In this document: in pieces, positions 1 to 9,400 of the stretch
How positions within the stretch are numbered: position 1 is the stretch's first letter
How the letters are laid out: each line of letters begins with the position of its first letter
DNA from: Sphaeroforma arctica JP610
Taxonomy: Eukaryota; Opisthokonta; Ichthyosporea; Ichthyophonida
NCBI RefSeq assembly: GCF_001186125.1
Contig: NW_014040518.1
Location: 139,697-160,840, forward strand
Direction of reading: 5' to 3'
DNA length: 21,144 bases
Translations under genes and position numbers: made by a program
Notes under the pieces: generated by a model
What the model saw: the letters and a program-made list of their open reading frames with translations, nothing else
The model's database searches: none
Told to the model about the DNA's origin: nothing

Positions 1-480
1 TTTGACTATAATTGTCAGCGGTAAGTGCTTTGGCTACAGTGCGCTTAAATGCATCAGCAGCGGTGTCGGTTGCTTGCGCGGCAGTAATAGCTGCGGCAGC
101 GTTAGCGACTTCTCTCTCCATCTTCTTCTTTTCAGCTCTACGCTTCTTAGAAAGAGTGTTGTCTTTCTTAGTCATAATCTTAACTTATGACTACTAGCTT
201 GTCTCTTAACGACTAGCTTAGACAAGAGAAAAAAATGTTGTGGTAGTTAACTTACCTTTACGCTTAAGTAGTCTAAGTAATTAATACTTTTGCTAACTTT
301 AAAATGTGTAAGATTCGGTCTAATAAAGGCGATACTAATGCCTTAGAATAAATAAACGCGTAGCTAAATTCTATATATCGTGTAAATATCGATATAAATA
401 AACGAAATGAGACGTTTAATAAAGTTAGGTATGCCTCGTGAAAACAGCAATACTCTGAGGGATTGTGAGGCTGAGACATT
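1..480 (-). mobile_element. Dispersed repeat copy A (transposon-like remnant, cut by window edge)
   Basis: This segment is closely similar to 963-1376. The shared homology ends sharply at the sequence TGAGACAT in both copies, which suggests a true element terminus. On the minus strand a reading frame starts at 175 and is still open at base 1. It encodes a very basic, Lys/Arg-rich N-terminus (MTKKDNTLSKKRR...) followed by an Ala-rich stretch. About 300 bp of AT-rich leader separates that start from the terminus. The class is not established: a basic N-terminal ORF behind a long leader would suit a retroelement, but I see no reverse transcriptase, integrase or primer-binding site in the visible part. 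Calling it mobile rests only on the two-copy structure and sharp boundary. Confidence 0.4.
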
Positions 481-894
481 GCCTATATATAATCCTCTCA
501 GTACTGTTTCGGCCGAAGGGATTTTATTTAGTGTTTCGTTGTCGCTCTATTCTGGGGCGAATCCGATAGACTCATAAAATCCTATCTTTAGAAAAAATAA
601 ATAAAAATAAAAATACTCTTGACGTCTTTAGTTATTGTCTTATCTAATAACTTGCCACTATCGAGAATTACCAACTTAGCCTTCATCAGACTGGCACATC
701 TGGTTGGCTTATCAGAGGATCAACTAGGTAACGTTAATAGTCCCTAGAAACCTATATTCGGTTGAGCCATCTCGCTACCGAAGTATTCAGATACAAATAA
801 AATTGGAAAGTAAATAAAGCTCTATTAGTAGAACTAGATCAACTCTTTATGTTTGCTTAAGAGTACCTTTATACATAGAGTCTAATGTGGAGGC
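481..894. other. Unassigned AT-rich spacer between the two repeat copies
   Basis: I see no coding potential, RNA gene or tandem repeat here. There is an A-rich stretch near 590-625. It may be part of the same element as the flanking copies, but no duplicated boundary shows this. Confidence 0.4.
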
Positions 895-1376
895 CCGGCT
901 TATTACACTGTTGTATTGTTCTGGTTATCAATACCAGTAGCAATGATTTCGGTTACGGATTGATTGTCCTCTTCTGCGGTCGCGTTAAATGCGGCTGCAG
1001 TAGCGCGGCGTCTCTCTCCATCCTCTTCTTTTCAGCTCTACGTTTCTTAGAAGGAGTATTGTCTTTCTTGGTCATAATCTTAACTTATGACTGCTAGCTG
1101 GTCTTTTAAGGACTAGCTTGAACAAGAAAAAAAATGTGTGGTGGTTTTCTACCTTCACGTTTAAGTAGTTTAAGTAGCTAATACCCTTGCTAACTTTATA
1201 ATGTGTAAGATTCTGTCTCTCAAGGCGATATTAACGCCATAGAATAAATAAACGCGTAGGTAAATTCTGAGTATCGTGAAAATATCGAAGTAAATAAACG
1301 AAATAAGACATTTAGTAAAGTTGGGTATGCCTCGTGAAAACAGCAATACTCTGAGGGATTGTGAGGCTGAGACATC
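895..1376 (-). mobile_element. Dispersed repeat copy B (diverged, broken)
   Basis: The stretch 963-1376 parallels 45-478 of copy A in the same orientation, including the basic ORF start on the minus strand near 1075 and the same sharp terminus. The reading frame looks broken and the copy is clearly diverged from copy A, so the family is not recent at this site. Sequence 895-962 may be further element sequence corresponding to the part of copy A that lies outside the window. Family unknown. Confidence 0.35.
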
Positions 1377-1484
1377 ACCTTAGGTATAAAATCAAAGGTG
1401 AGGTCAGAAATACATACAAATATTTGCACTTTGTTTAAAGTCTACTACAAACAGGTGCATCCTATAAGAATCATCTTAACATAA

Positions 1485-2570
1485 ACAATGGTATATATTA
1501 TAATAAATAATGACACAGCATATAATCAACAATGGGAGATTTTATAATAAACAATGGGAGATCTTATAACAAACAATGGGACATCTTATAATAAACAGTG
1601 ATGTATCTCATAATATACAATGATACATCTTATAATAAACTACGGGAAATCTAATAATAAACAATAGTACAGTTTATAATAAACAATGATACATCTTATT
1701 ATAAACAATGATATATCTGATAATAAACAATGGGACATCTTATAATAAATAATGGGACATCTTTCAATAAACAAAGGTACATCTTATGTTAGACAATGGT
1801 GCATCTTATAATTAATAATGGTAAATCTTATAATAAACAATGGTGCAGTATATTAAATAAACAATGGGACATCTTATTATAAACAATTGTACATCTTATA
1901 ATAAATCAATGGACGTGTTGATATAAACAAAGGCATATCTTGTAATAAACAATGAGACATCTTATATAAACTGACAATGGTGCATCTTACAATAAACAAT
2001 GTGACATCTCATAATATCGTATAATACATCATGGTACAGTTTATAATAAACAATGATACATCTTATTATAAACAATGGTATATCTGATAATAGACAGTGG
2101 GACAACTTATAATGAACAATGGGACATCTTATAATAAAGAATGGTACATCTTAATATAAACAATGAGACATCTTGTAATACAGAATTGTACATCTTATAA
2201 ATAACAATGATATATTTTATATTAGACAATGTCACATCTTATAATAAACAAAGGTACATCTTATAGTAAACAATGGGACATCTTATAGTGAACTATGGTA
2301 CACTTTATAAACAACAATGATACATCTTATTATAAAAAATGATACCTGTTACAATAAACAATGATACATCTTATGATAAAAAATGGGACATCTTATGATA
2401 AACAATGATATATCATATAATAAATAACGGGACATCTTATAATTAGCAATGGTACATCTTATATTTAACAAAGGTGCCTCATATAATAGACAATGGTGCA
2501 TCTTGTAATAAACAATGGGACATCTTACAATAATCAATGGTATATTCTATAATAAACAATTGGGAACAAA
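1485..2570. repeat. 22-bp AT-rich tandem array (~49 copies)
   Basis: The unit is about 22 bp, roughly 'ataataaacaatgggacat' plus 'ctt', with lengths wobbling between 20 and 24 bp and many substitutions. Variants read 'gatacat', 'ggtacat' or 'ggtgcat' in place of 'gggacat'. A block of at least 70 bp beginning 'gtacagtttataataaaca' occurs near 1669 and again near 2033 with matching internal variants, so larger segments of the array have also been duplicated. Short ORFs across it are repeat translations. Confidence 0.9.
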
Positions 2571-2866
2571 TATATCGACCACAGGTGTCAGTAGCGTAGA
2601 CTAGTCGTCATCAGTGATAGATGTTTGTCATACATCTAATAATAAACAACAAGGAACAAAGCTCCGTAGGCTCGCACGCCCTTATCCTTTGAAACTCCGT
2701 CAGAACTGTCTTGCGATAGGCCAGCAAGCATCCCTCAAACTCACCCGGTGTGTGCACCTACCTTTCCCACCTAACATTTCCAATTGTTATCAATTCCAAC
2801 TATTACAAGTGGATTGTGCAAGTGTAAGACATGGTAATTACTTGTTAAATCGTGCAGTGACAGTTA
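2571..2866. other. Unique stretch between two arrays; doubtful small exon on the minus strand
   Basis: This is the only non-repetitive sequence between the 22-bp and 60-bp arrays, and it is more GC-rich than either. On the minus strand an open frame of about 48 codons runs from about 2759 to 2614, preceded by AG dinucleotides (...GGTAG then GTGCACACA). It reads VHTPGEFEGCLLAYRKTVL and onward with a plausible protein composition. On the plus strand an 88-codon ORF starts at 2614 but runs into the array. I do not recognise either product and cannot place a convincing donor, so this is a candidate exon or gene fragment only. Confidence 0.2.
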
Positions 2867-2867
2867 C

Positions 2868-3815
2868 TACTTCAATATAATATACACAGTAACAGTTACT
2901 AGTTTAATATATTAAACACAGTGACAGCTACTACTTCAATTTATTACACACAGCAACAGTTGCTAGTTGTATTATGCACAGTGACAATTACTACTTCAAA
3001 TATTGTACACAGCAACAGTAGTATAGTTGTATTATGCACAGTGACAGTTATTTCTTCAATGTATTATACACAGCAACAGTTGCTAGTTGAATTATGCACA
3101 GTGACAGTTACGACTTCAATATAATATACACAGCAACAGTTGCTAGTTGTATTATGCACAGTGACAGTTACGACTTCAATATATTATACACTGCAACAGT
3201 TGCTAGTTGTATTATGCACAGTGACAGTTACTACTTCAATATATTGTACACAGCAACAGTTCCTATTTGTATTACGCACAGTGACAGTTATTACTTCAAT
3301 ATATTATTCGCAGCAACGGTTGCTAGTTAAATACATCAAACACAGTGACAGTTACTAGGTCAATATACTATACACAGTGACAGTTACTAGTTGAATATAC
3401 TATATAAAGTAACATTTACTAGTTAAAATATTATACACAGTAACAGTTACTATTTAAAAATAGTATACACAGTAATAGTTACTTTTTAAAAATATTATAT
3501 ACAGTGACATTTACTAGTTAAATATATTGTTCACAGTCAAATATATTGTACACAGTAACAAATACTAGTTGAATATTGTGCACAGTGACAGATACGTTAA
3601 AATATAATATACACGGTAACAGTTACCAGATAAATATATTGTACACAGTAACAGTTACTAGTTGAAAAAAAGAGTACACGGTAACAGTTACTAGTTAAAT
3701 ATATAATGCACAGTGACAGCTGCTAGTTATATATATTATACATAGTGACAGTTGCTAGTTGTATCATGCACAATGGCAGCTACTTTGTGTATCACGCACA
3801 GTGACAGATACTAGT
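2868..3815. repeat. 30/60-bp tandem array
   Basis: The centre (about 2930-3330) has an almost exact 60-bp period made of two related ~30-bp halves, 'cagtgacagttactacttca' plus an AT tail, and 'cagcaacagttgctagttg' plus 'tattatgca'. Toward both edges the repeat decays to degenerate ~30-bp monomers around 'cacagtaacagttactagtt'. Because 60 is divisible by three, reading frames stay open through the core; those ORFs are not genes. Confidence 0.9.
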
Positions 3816-3852
3816 TCCCTGTAGCTTCATTGTCGTTGCATACTGCGCCGCA

Positions 3853-3858
3853 TTTATT
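3853..3858 (-). promoter_or_regulatory. Putative polyadenylation signal AATAAA for the DUF1348 gene
   Basis: The plus strand reads TTTATT, i.e. AATAAA on the minus strand, about 85 nt past the stop codon of the minus-strand DUF1348 gene, a typical distance. Context is good but AATAAA is common in AT-rich DNA. Confidence 0.4.
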
Positions 3859-3941
3859 CGTTTCCCCGTGGACCTGTGTCACATACAATAACATACTATA
3901 TAAGCCCACCCCCACCCCCCTACTGCTCAACAACACTAACC

Positions 3942-4218
3942 CTACTCGGGTGAGTTGGCTAGGCCCAGATGGTAATCCGGGCGTGCGCCAATGGGCCAAG
4001 TGAATCTCCTGTCAATCTCTGTGATAGCGACGTCGTTTATGCTAGCCTCGCGCCTGGACATCATCCCGTCGGCGTTGAAGTGCCACATTTCGTTGCCGTA
4101 TGATCTGTACCACTGACCTTTGTCGTCGCGCCATTCGTATTGGAAGCGCACGCCGATTTTGTCGTCTGTGTAGCACCACATCTCTTTGATCAATCGGTAG
4201 TCGAGCTCCTTCTCCCAT
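3942..4218 (-). CDS. DUF1348 gene exon 2 (last coding exon)
   Basis: Encodes residues 107-198, beginning at the conserved W-E-K-E-L and ending in ...GLANSPE with a TAG stop. An upstream ATG at 4295 in the same frame lies within the intron and would give residues (MPQQSAPLSCDSL...) foreign to the family, so it is not the start. Confidence 0.88.
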
Positions 4219-5711
4219 CTGTGGATGCGGGAATACGAGTGAGTCACAGTCAGTCGCAGTGAGTCACAGGACAAAGGCGCTGACTGCTGGGGCATACTGT
4301 GTACTTTTGCAGTGATTGTTATGCCACTGGTGTGTATTGTTTGCAGTGATTGTTATGCCTGTTTGCAGTGATTGTTATGCCACTGGTGTGTATTGGATGA
4401 GCGACACTTCAGACCCGAGCACGGACACAAAAGAGATACAGAGATGGACAACACTGAAGCAGCCATGTGACTAGAGCAACAGACAAGGATAGATCATGCA
4501 AGCATACAACACAGCCATGAATGAAGCGCACACAGAAGTCAGTCACACCACAGCGTGGTCATGCCATGGCCATACATACACAAATATCAGCACCGACGCA
4601 CAAACAACCATTCGGCTACACGCACAAGCCCATATTCGTATCAACAGTATGTGGAATGGACAACAATGAGTTGCGACTGGAGAGGGACTAGCCAACCACG
4701 TACATGGTGGCAGTAGACGCTGACATGCCAGCAGTGACAGTAACATCAAATCACTCACAAACACGTAATCAAACCAACACATCTGGGTGTACGAATCAGC
4801 CGCAGGCGTCAACTCTCAATCACAAATGGCCACAAAACACGAGCGGTGCAATGGGTTGGGATTCCAAAGCAACTTGCACTGCGACAAAACGTCAAATGTA
4901 CACGGGTGATCACTCATTCTCTGTTTGAATATCATTCCTAATCTTTTTAAATGTCATTCTCAATCTATTTAGATGTCATTCCTAATCTGTTTAATGTCAT
5001 TCATAATCTGTTTGAATATCATTCATGATCTGTGTATAAAAATGCGTACTGCGTACTGCGTACTGCGTGATGCTATGCGAGCCTAAAACATAGCGCAAGC
5101 CACAAAGAATAGTCGAACTTTATATCCTGAATGATCGTGATTTTGACCATTCGACAGACAACACCAAATAATCGGAGGTTCCGAAGAATCACATATAGCA
5201 AGGGCAGGATCACCTCAAGCAGTATTATTAACAAAACTACGTTACATTGCAATTGCGCGGTTAACGAATTATGTACACTGCACACAACCTTGCGCAACGA
5301 GCAATCGTTGGAACGGTATAGATAGCACCAAACAATAAAGCAGCCCCAAAGCACAGCAAATATTCCGTACAGCAATTTTCACAACACATACTTGGTTTTT
5401 AAGAACGCCTGAATCTCGTCGCGTCCGTGAAGAAACTGGGAGCGATTCCTCCACTTACAATCGGGGGCATAACACATGCTGATCTTGACCGCGTCCCGCG
5501 TATTCCACGCATCCTCGGCTGTGCGTGTTTTTCGCAGAGCCTTCTCGAGATTAAATGGCGGGGTGATATCGCTGGGTGGTGCGATTTCATCTGTTTCTAA
5601 AGGTAACAGAGGACAGTATGTGCGCTTCTGACACGGAAGCAGAGCGGGCATGATCCTTGACCTGGCAAGGAGTGGCGCGCGCATGCGTCGTAACGAATTG
5701 AACAAAGACAT
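3942..5711 (-). CDS. DUF1348 (NTF2/SnoaL-like fold) protein, two exons, probably mitochondrial
   Basis: Two minus-strand exons, 5711-5392 and 4218-3942, join exactly in frame (320 + 277 nt = 198 codons plus stop). Donor AA|GTATGT and acceptor CACAG|ATGGGAG restore a Lys codon at the junction, giving the family's continuous FLKTK-WEKELDYRLIKE. Residues ~52-195 cover the whole DUF1348 domain: PPFNLEKALRKTR, AEDAWNTRD, WRNR (87-90), GRDEI, RFQYEWRDDKGQWYRSYGNE, REASIND and a C-terminal RPDYHLGL. Bacterial members are ~150 residues; the ~45 extra N-terminal residues are rich in Arg, lack acids until Glu39, and contain R-T-Y (30-32), as in a mitochondrial presequence with an R-type cleavage site. 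The family is established as an uncharacterised NTF2-like fold; no reaction is known to me, so none is assigned. The targeting is inference. Confidence 0.9.
4219..5391 (-). other. Intron of the DUF1348 gene (1,173 bp)
   Basis: GT-AG intron in phase 2. It contains three copies of 'tgcagtgattgttatgcc' near the acceptor (about 4309-4380), five degenerate ~22-bp repeats of the type 'tgtcattcctaatctgttt' (about 4928-5035), and a short 8-bp repeat 'gcgtactg' (about 5043-5066). The rest is unique. ORFs of 60-100 codons inside it on either strand have no recognisable domain. Confidence 0.8.
5392..5711 (-). CDS. DUF1348 gene exon 1
   Basis: Starts at the first ATG of the open frame and encodes residues 1-106 plus two bases of codon 107: presequence, then the N-terminal half of the DUF1348 domain. 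It ends at a strong GTATGT donor. Reading through the donor gives only a few residues before a stop, which supports splicing. Confidence 0.88.
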
Positions 5712-5935
5712 CTTCGTGATAGCAGCAGAAAGACTTCCAAGTTAGTTGTGTGTAGAAAGGGTTACGTGACAGTACTGACCACAAAACAAGTTGCGGGCAG
5801 ATATTTATTAGTAGTAAATATGTAAAATAGTATTCAAGTCTCCAGACATAGCCATTAGCCTCCTGAATTTAACAAGAGGTATTTATTTATTATTTTTATA
5901 CATATTTTGTTTAGCAAAAAAGCTATGACTGAGAG
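5712..5935. other. Upstream region of the DUF1348 gene
   Basis: Should hold the 5' untranslated region and promoter of the minus-strand gene. It becomes strongly AT-rich beyond about 5800. I see no clear TATA box or other defined element, and no gene. Confidence 0.3.
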
Positions 5936-6260
5936 TGCAGGGCATAAATAGAGGAACCTAAAGCCCTATAGAAGAGGTCCCGAGTACCTCTCTCAGTAGT
6001 CAGTACAGCCGAAACCCAGTGCGCACTGTGCAGTCATGGGCTCATGGCCCTCTTCAGAGTGATTCCCGTGGTCCATTTTTCCCACACGCGGGCGGCGGCC
6101 TTCGGTTTCATTTTGGGGTAAATACTAGATATTTAAAAAAATACATGTCTGGGGCCCTTAGCCCTGAGCCCTGGGCCTTCGGCCCTGGGCCTACTCTACA
6201 CTCTCTCTCAGTAGAGGGTGAGAGGTCGGTGGGAGTCTCATGAATGCGTGCTCTGCATGG
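5936..6260. other. GC-rich patch with hairpins, no recognisable gene
   Basis: An island of higher GC in AT-rich surroundings. It holds a 10-bp perfect palindrome AGTGCGCACT near 6020, a hairpin GAGGT...ACCTC near 5976-5992, and GGGCC-TTC-GGCCC near 6175-6187 inside a run of 'ccctgrgcc' motifs. A 74-codon ORF starts at 6019 but resembles no protein I know and is low-complexity at its end. A structured RNA or a mobile-element end is possible; neither is shown. Confidence 0.35.
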
Positions 6261-7480
6261 TAGCCAATGCAAACGTGCGTTTTCTGAAACGAGAATCTCT
6301 TCTGATAAGGAGCCTCAGACTGGCCTCAGCCCGCATGCCTATCTAATATCTGTGCGACTTGTAGATTTATCGTAAATTTTTATGTAGTCAAATAAATGCT
6401 GCTTTTATTAGTCTCAAATTAAACTTTTGCCCAACGATCAGGTATGGAATCATTGTTGACACTCCAAAGTGTTCGATACTTGAAGAAAAGTACAAATGTC
6501 GCAAACTGAAATAGCTAGGCACATACCAGAAGACTATTTTCAGATAGTCAGACCGCCAGACACATTATACATCCGCGGCAAAAGAAGAGATTGCGCCAAT
6601 AAATCATCTTCAATCCCTAAAAACTATACACTTCTACTCACAATAAACGCTAATTTTACCCAAATTCTGTTCGTATTGGTCGTTGAATTTAGTTCAGTTT
6701 ACAACATGTGTCAAACTCTCGAGTAATATTTCATATCGTTGACTATCGGTTTTGTACTACGGAGGTATACAAACTTATATAAACAACATTTGAGTATGTA
6801 GTTAACGATGTAGTTTTCTTGGATCCCGATTTCCGGGGGTCACTGGGATGTTGTCCAGATCCAGGAGAAAAATAAGATTTTACAATACATTATCAATTTT
6901 TGTAAAACAAACAAACAAATATGTACTGTACAGTACACAAATACAAAACAACAGAGTTTTCTTTCTTTTACAGCCACCACTTCGTTCATCGTCCATCATC
7001 CGGATGTTGGGTCAAAATTTACACGATGAACAACAAATTTTTTATTGTTTCTATTTATTTAAAATGCTATAAACCCTAATATAATGACTCCATAAGTGCC
7101 GGACAAGTCTTCTGGGGAGGTTTTTATAGAAATAATCTAAACGCAAGACCCAGTCCCACAAGCCGGTCCGAAAACCAAAATGAGACCCCGGCCGAATACA
7201 CTAAGGACTGCAAGGATCAATGTGTCTCATCACTTCTGAAGTTCTCGGTGACAAATCAACCCCAGAGGCCCAGATTCCCAAACGAAAGAAATTAGAAACA
7301 CTCACCAAAAAAACCCTAAAATCGGTCGAGGAAGACTGCGGGTCAGTGGAAAACTCACGTGACACATCCCACTGGTACTGATTGTCTGATCGTCTCGCGA
7401 GTTCTCGCTGAACGGCCTAAGGCCCCAAAGTGAGACATTTCAGCAAAATCACGGACGTCGGACTGTTATTTTACATTTCT
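6261..7480. other. Intergenic AT-rich DNA, nothing assigned
   Basis: No convincing gene. Two plus-strand ORFs (6496-6726, 76 codons; 6848-7072, 74 codons) lack domains and are Ser/Thr/Phe-rich as expected for translated AT-rich DNA. From about 7072 onward several telo-box-like AAACCCTA motifs occur (near 7071, 7311 and, further right, 7861 and 7917). Confidence 0.4.
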
Positions 7481-7850
7481 TTTGCATTCGGGTTTGTGGA
7501 AAAAATATATAGGTCTTAACGTCCGTCCCGGCGTTATTTACCCCCCAGGCAGTCCCCGCTGTCAAAAGAAATCTCTAAAAATAGTAATATCGACATTTTA
7601 TTTAGTAAAAAATAGAGCGCGTGGGTCACGGGTGTGGGGCAGAGGCCTCAGAGGCAAAACCCTCAGGGCTCAGGGCCTCAGGCCTGAGGCTGAGGGGCTG
7701 TGGACCGTGACCAGTGAAAGTGGGACGTGGGTGACGGCCAGCGGGAGCTGCGTGACCCCAACCCATCTTAGAAAACCTACTATTCATTTATATGAGTGTT
7801 GTTTGCTCTTTTTTAAATTTAAAAAGAAAGGTGTCTAGTGTATGTACGGA
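7481..7850. other. Second GC-rich patch with a 14-bp palindrome
   Basis: The stretch 7615-7760 is G-rich on the plus strand with repeated 'cctcagrg' motifs, and includes the perfect palindrome CCTCAGGCCTGAGG near 7676-7690. A 118-codon ORF (7482-7838) crosses it, but its composition changes abruptly along its length and no domain is visible. It has a general resemblance to the 5936-6260 patch (clusters of GGCCY and CCTGAG/CCCTGAG), so the two may be related elements. Confidence 0.3.
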
Positions 7851-8377
7851 AAAGACCCCCCCCAAAAACCCTACATACATGTGCATTAAGCACATGTGTA
7901 CGAATTGATTGTGGAAACCCTAAAACGAAATGATTTTAAACGTAACTACGCTCTACGTTATTTATGACCCTTGAGACCTGTCACCTGACTCTACTGCTAG
8001 AGAATTCGATGACTGCCAGGATCCCGCTAAAAGTGTTAGTATATTTCATTGGTCTAATTTGTAAATACATTTCCCATGGTACACGCACAGTCGCACACTT
8101 GTGGCGCGCAAAATAATTCTAACGAAACACACAGACGTTTAAAAATAGACGACTCCGTATTTCCCCCCCCTTTTGTTTTCAAAAAACAAAAACAAAAATT
8201 TCAGTTAGCTATATCCCAGCCCCCAGGTCAGAGTCTCGCAGAGTGATATTCTCTAATCTACATCATCAGCGTATGTATTTAAAACAGTTATTAGCTAATG
8301 CAGTTTTTAGCATACGCGGTCAGAGTGACTGGGCGCAGCGCAAAAGAGACACACGCGCACTCGACGAAATTGCAACA
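7851..8377 (+). promoter_or_regulatory. Upstream region of DNAJC9; possible 5'UTR intron acceptor at 8204
   Basis: No gene is seen. A poly-C/T run (8160-8180) followed by A-rich sequence and ATTTCAG (ending at 8204) resembles a 3' splice site, and several further AGs follow before the start codon, so a 5'UTR intron is conceivable. The run TTTTGTTTTC/AAAACAAAA forms an inverted repeat. An in-frame ATG exists at 8243, but the residues it would add do not match the family. Confidence 0.25.
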
Positions 8378-9400
8378 ATGGGGTTGGTTGAAGAGTTGAC
8401 GGATCACTTTGAGACGAAGAATCTGTATGAGGTGTTAGGGATCACATATTCCAAATGCTCGCCGGCTGTGATCAAGAAGGCGTATTTCAAGCTCGCACGT
8501 GTTCACCATCCCGACAAGTGCACGTCTACTGACATAGAGCAGAAAGCGCTGCAGACAACTAAGTTTCAATTGCTGGGTAAAGTATACAGCGTTCTTAGTG
8601 ACTCGCTTAAGCGTTCGGCGTATGATGAGACAGGCGTGGTTGATGACGATGACGAAGGAGCTGACTTGGATGGAGACGTGGATTGGGACGATTACTTCAG
8701 AGCGATATTCAAGAAAGTGTCGATCGATGCCATCAAAGAGTTCACGGCGGAGTACCAAGGGTCGCAGGAGGAACGAGAAGATGTGCTGAGCGCATACGAA
8801 TCCACAGAAGGCAACGTCACCAAGATGCTTGACCTGATAATGTGTGCACAGGTGGTGGATGTAGACAGGTTTGTGAAGATATGCGAAGAAGCAATAGCAG
8901 AGAAGAAGGCGAAGAAGTACAAATCCTTTGTCAAGTCTCGATCTGCAAAGGCTAGTGCTGCACGCAAACGCAAGGCTGAGCGAGAGAGCGCTGAGGCGGA
9001 CGAGATGCTCCGGGAGATGCAGGAGAAAGAAAATATTCACCACAAAGGAAAAGACAAACGCCAACGCATTACACACGGCAAGGATGCCACCAAGGAAGAC
9101 ACCAAGGAAGCGGCGCAGGAGTTGGATCTGGCAGCGATGATCAGAAGCAGACAGGCACAGCGCAGAGACGAGGCTGAGTCCATGCTGGCTGCGTTGGAGG
9201 CTAAGTATGTGAAGAAGGGGCCTAAGAATAAGAAGGCCACAGCCACAGCCAAGGCCACAGCCACAGCCACAGCCAAGGCCACAGCCACAGCCAAGGCGGA
9301 CGATGATGAGTTTGTGGAGCCATCGGAGGAGTTTTTTGCTGCTGCTGCTGCGAAGATGAACAAAAACAGAGAACAAGCACGCGCCAAGCGGGCTAAGTAG
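8378..9400 (+). CDS. DNAJC9: DNAJC9-type J-domain histone H3-H4 chaperone
   Basis: Encodes 340 residues on one exon. The start MGLVEEL at 8378 is chosen over the in-frame ATG at 8243 because the known family begins MGL, and because A at -3 and G at +4 give an optimal context. The J domain spans about 15-87 with HPD at 44-46, followed by the family signature FQLLGKVYSVLSD, YDETG and an acidic loop. Next come DYFRAIFKKVSIDAIKEF, EYQGSQEEREDVLSAY, the FVK/KRKAE basic helix and the C-terminal MIRSRQAQRRDEAESMLAAL...EAKY motif. In animals DNAJC9 binds H3-H4 dimers through the region after the J domain and recruits HSP70 in the nucleus; that role is inferred here from similarity. The human protein is 260 residues. 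The excess here lies mostly in Lys/Arg-rich linkers and a C-terminal Ala-Thr repeat plus acidic-then-basic tail. No AATAAA is evident close after the stop. Confidence 0.95.
   Translation: MGLVEELTDHFETKNLYEVLGITYSKCSPAVIKKAYFKLARVHHPDKCTSTDIEQKALQTTKFQLLGKVYSVLSDSLKRSAYDETGVVDDDDEGADLDGDVDWDDYFRAIFKKVSIDAIKEFTAEYQGSQEEREDVLSAYESTEGNVTKMLDLIMCAQVVDVDRFVKICEEAIAEKKAKKYKSFVKSRSAKASAARKRKAERESAEADEMLREMQEKENIHHKGKDKRQRITHGKDATKEDTKEAAQELDLAAMIRSRQAQRRDEAESMLAALEAKYVKKGPKNKKATATAKATATATAKATATAKADDDEFVEPSEEFFAAAAAKMNKNREQARAKRAK
9235..9297 (+). repeat. In-frame hexanucleotide GCCACA repeat inside DNAJC9
   Basis: The repeat is (GCCACA)n interrupted regularly by GCCAAG, coding Ala-Thr with Ala-Lys interruptions (ATATAKATATAT...). 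It sits between the conserved EAKY motif and an acidic DDDEFVEPSEE segment absent from the human protein. The period of six keeps the frame open whatever the copy number, so length polymorphism would be tolerated. A GCT run at 9339-9353 codes a five-Ala tract. Confidence 0.9.

Noticed and set aside
3942-4295. Stand-alone 117-codon ORF starting at 4295
   Set aside because: Its first ~25 residues are intron sequence; the family sequence begins at the acceptor at 4218 and continues from exon 1.
6460-6500. GTTCGATAC resembling a tRNA B box
   Set aside because: No A box, cloverleaf or matching acceptor stem could be found around it.
8243-8377. Upstream in-frame ATG giving a 385-residue J protein
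   Set aside because: The 45 extra residues have no family counterpart, and MGL at 8378 has the better start context.
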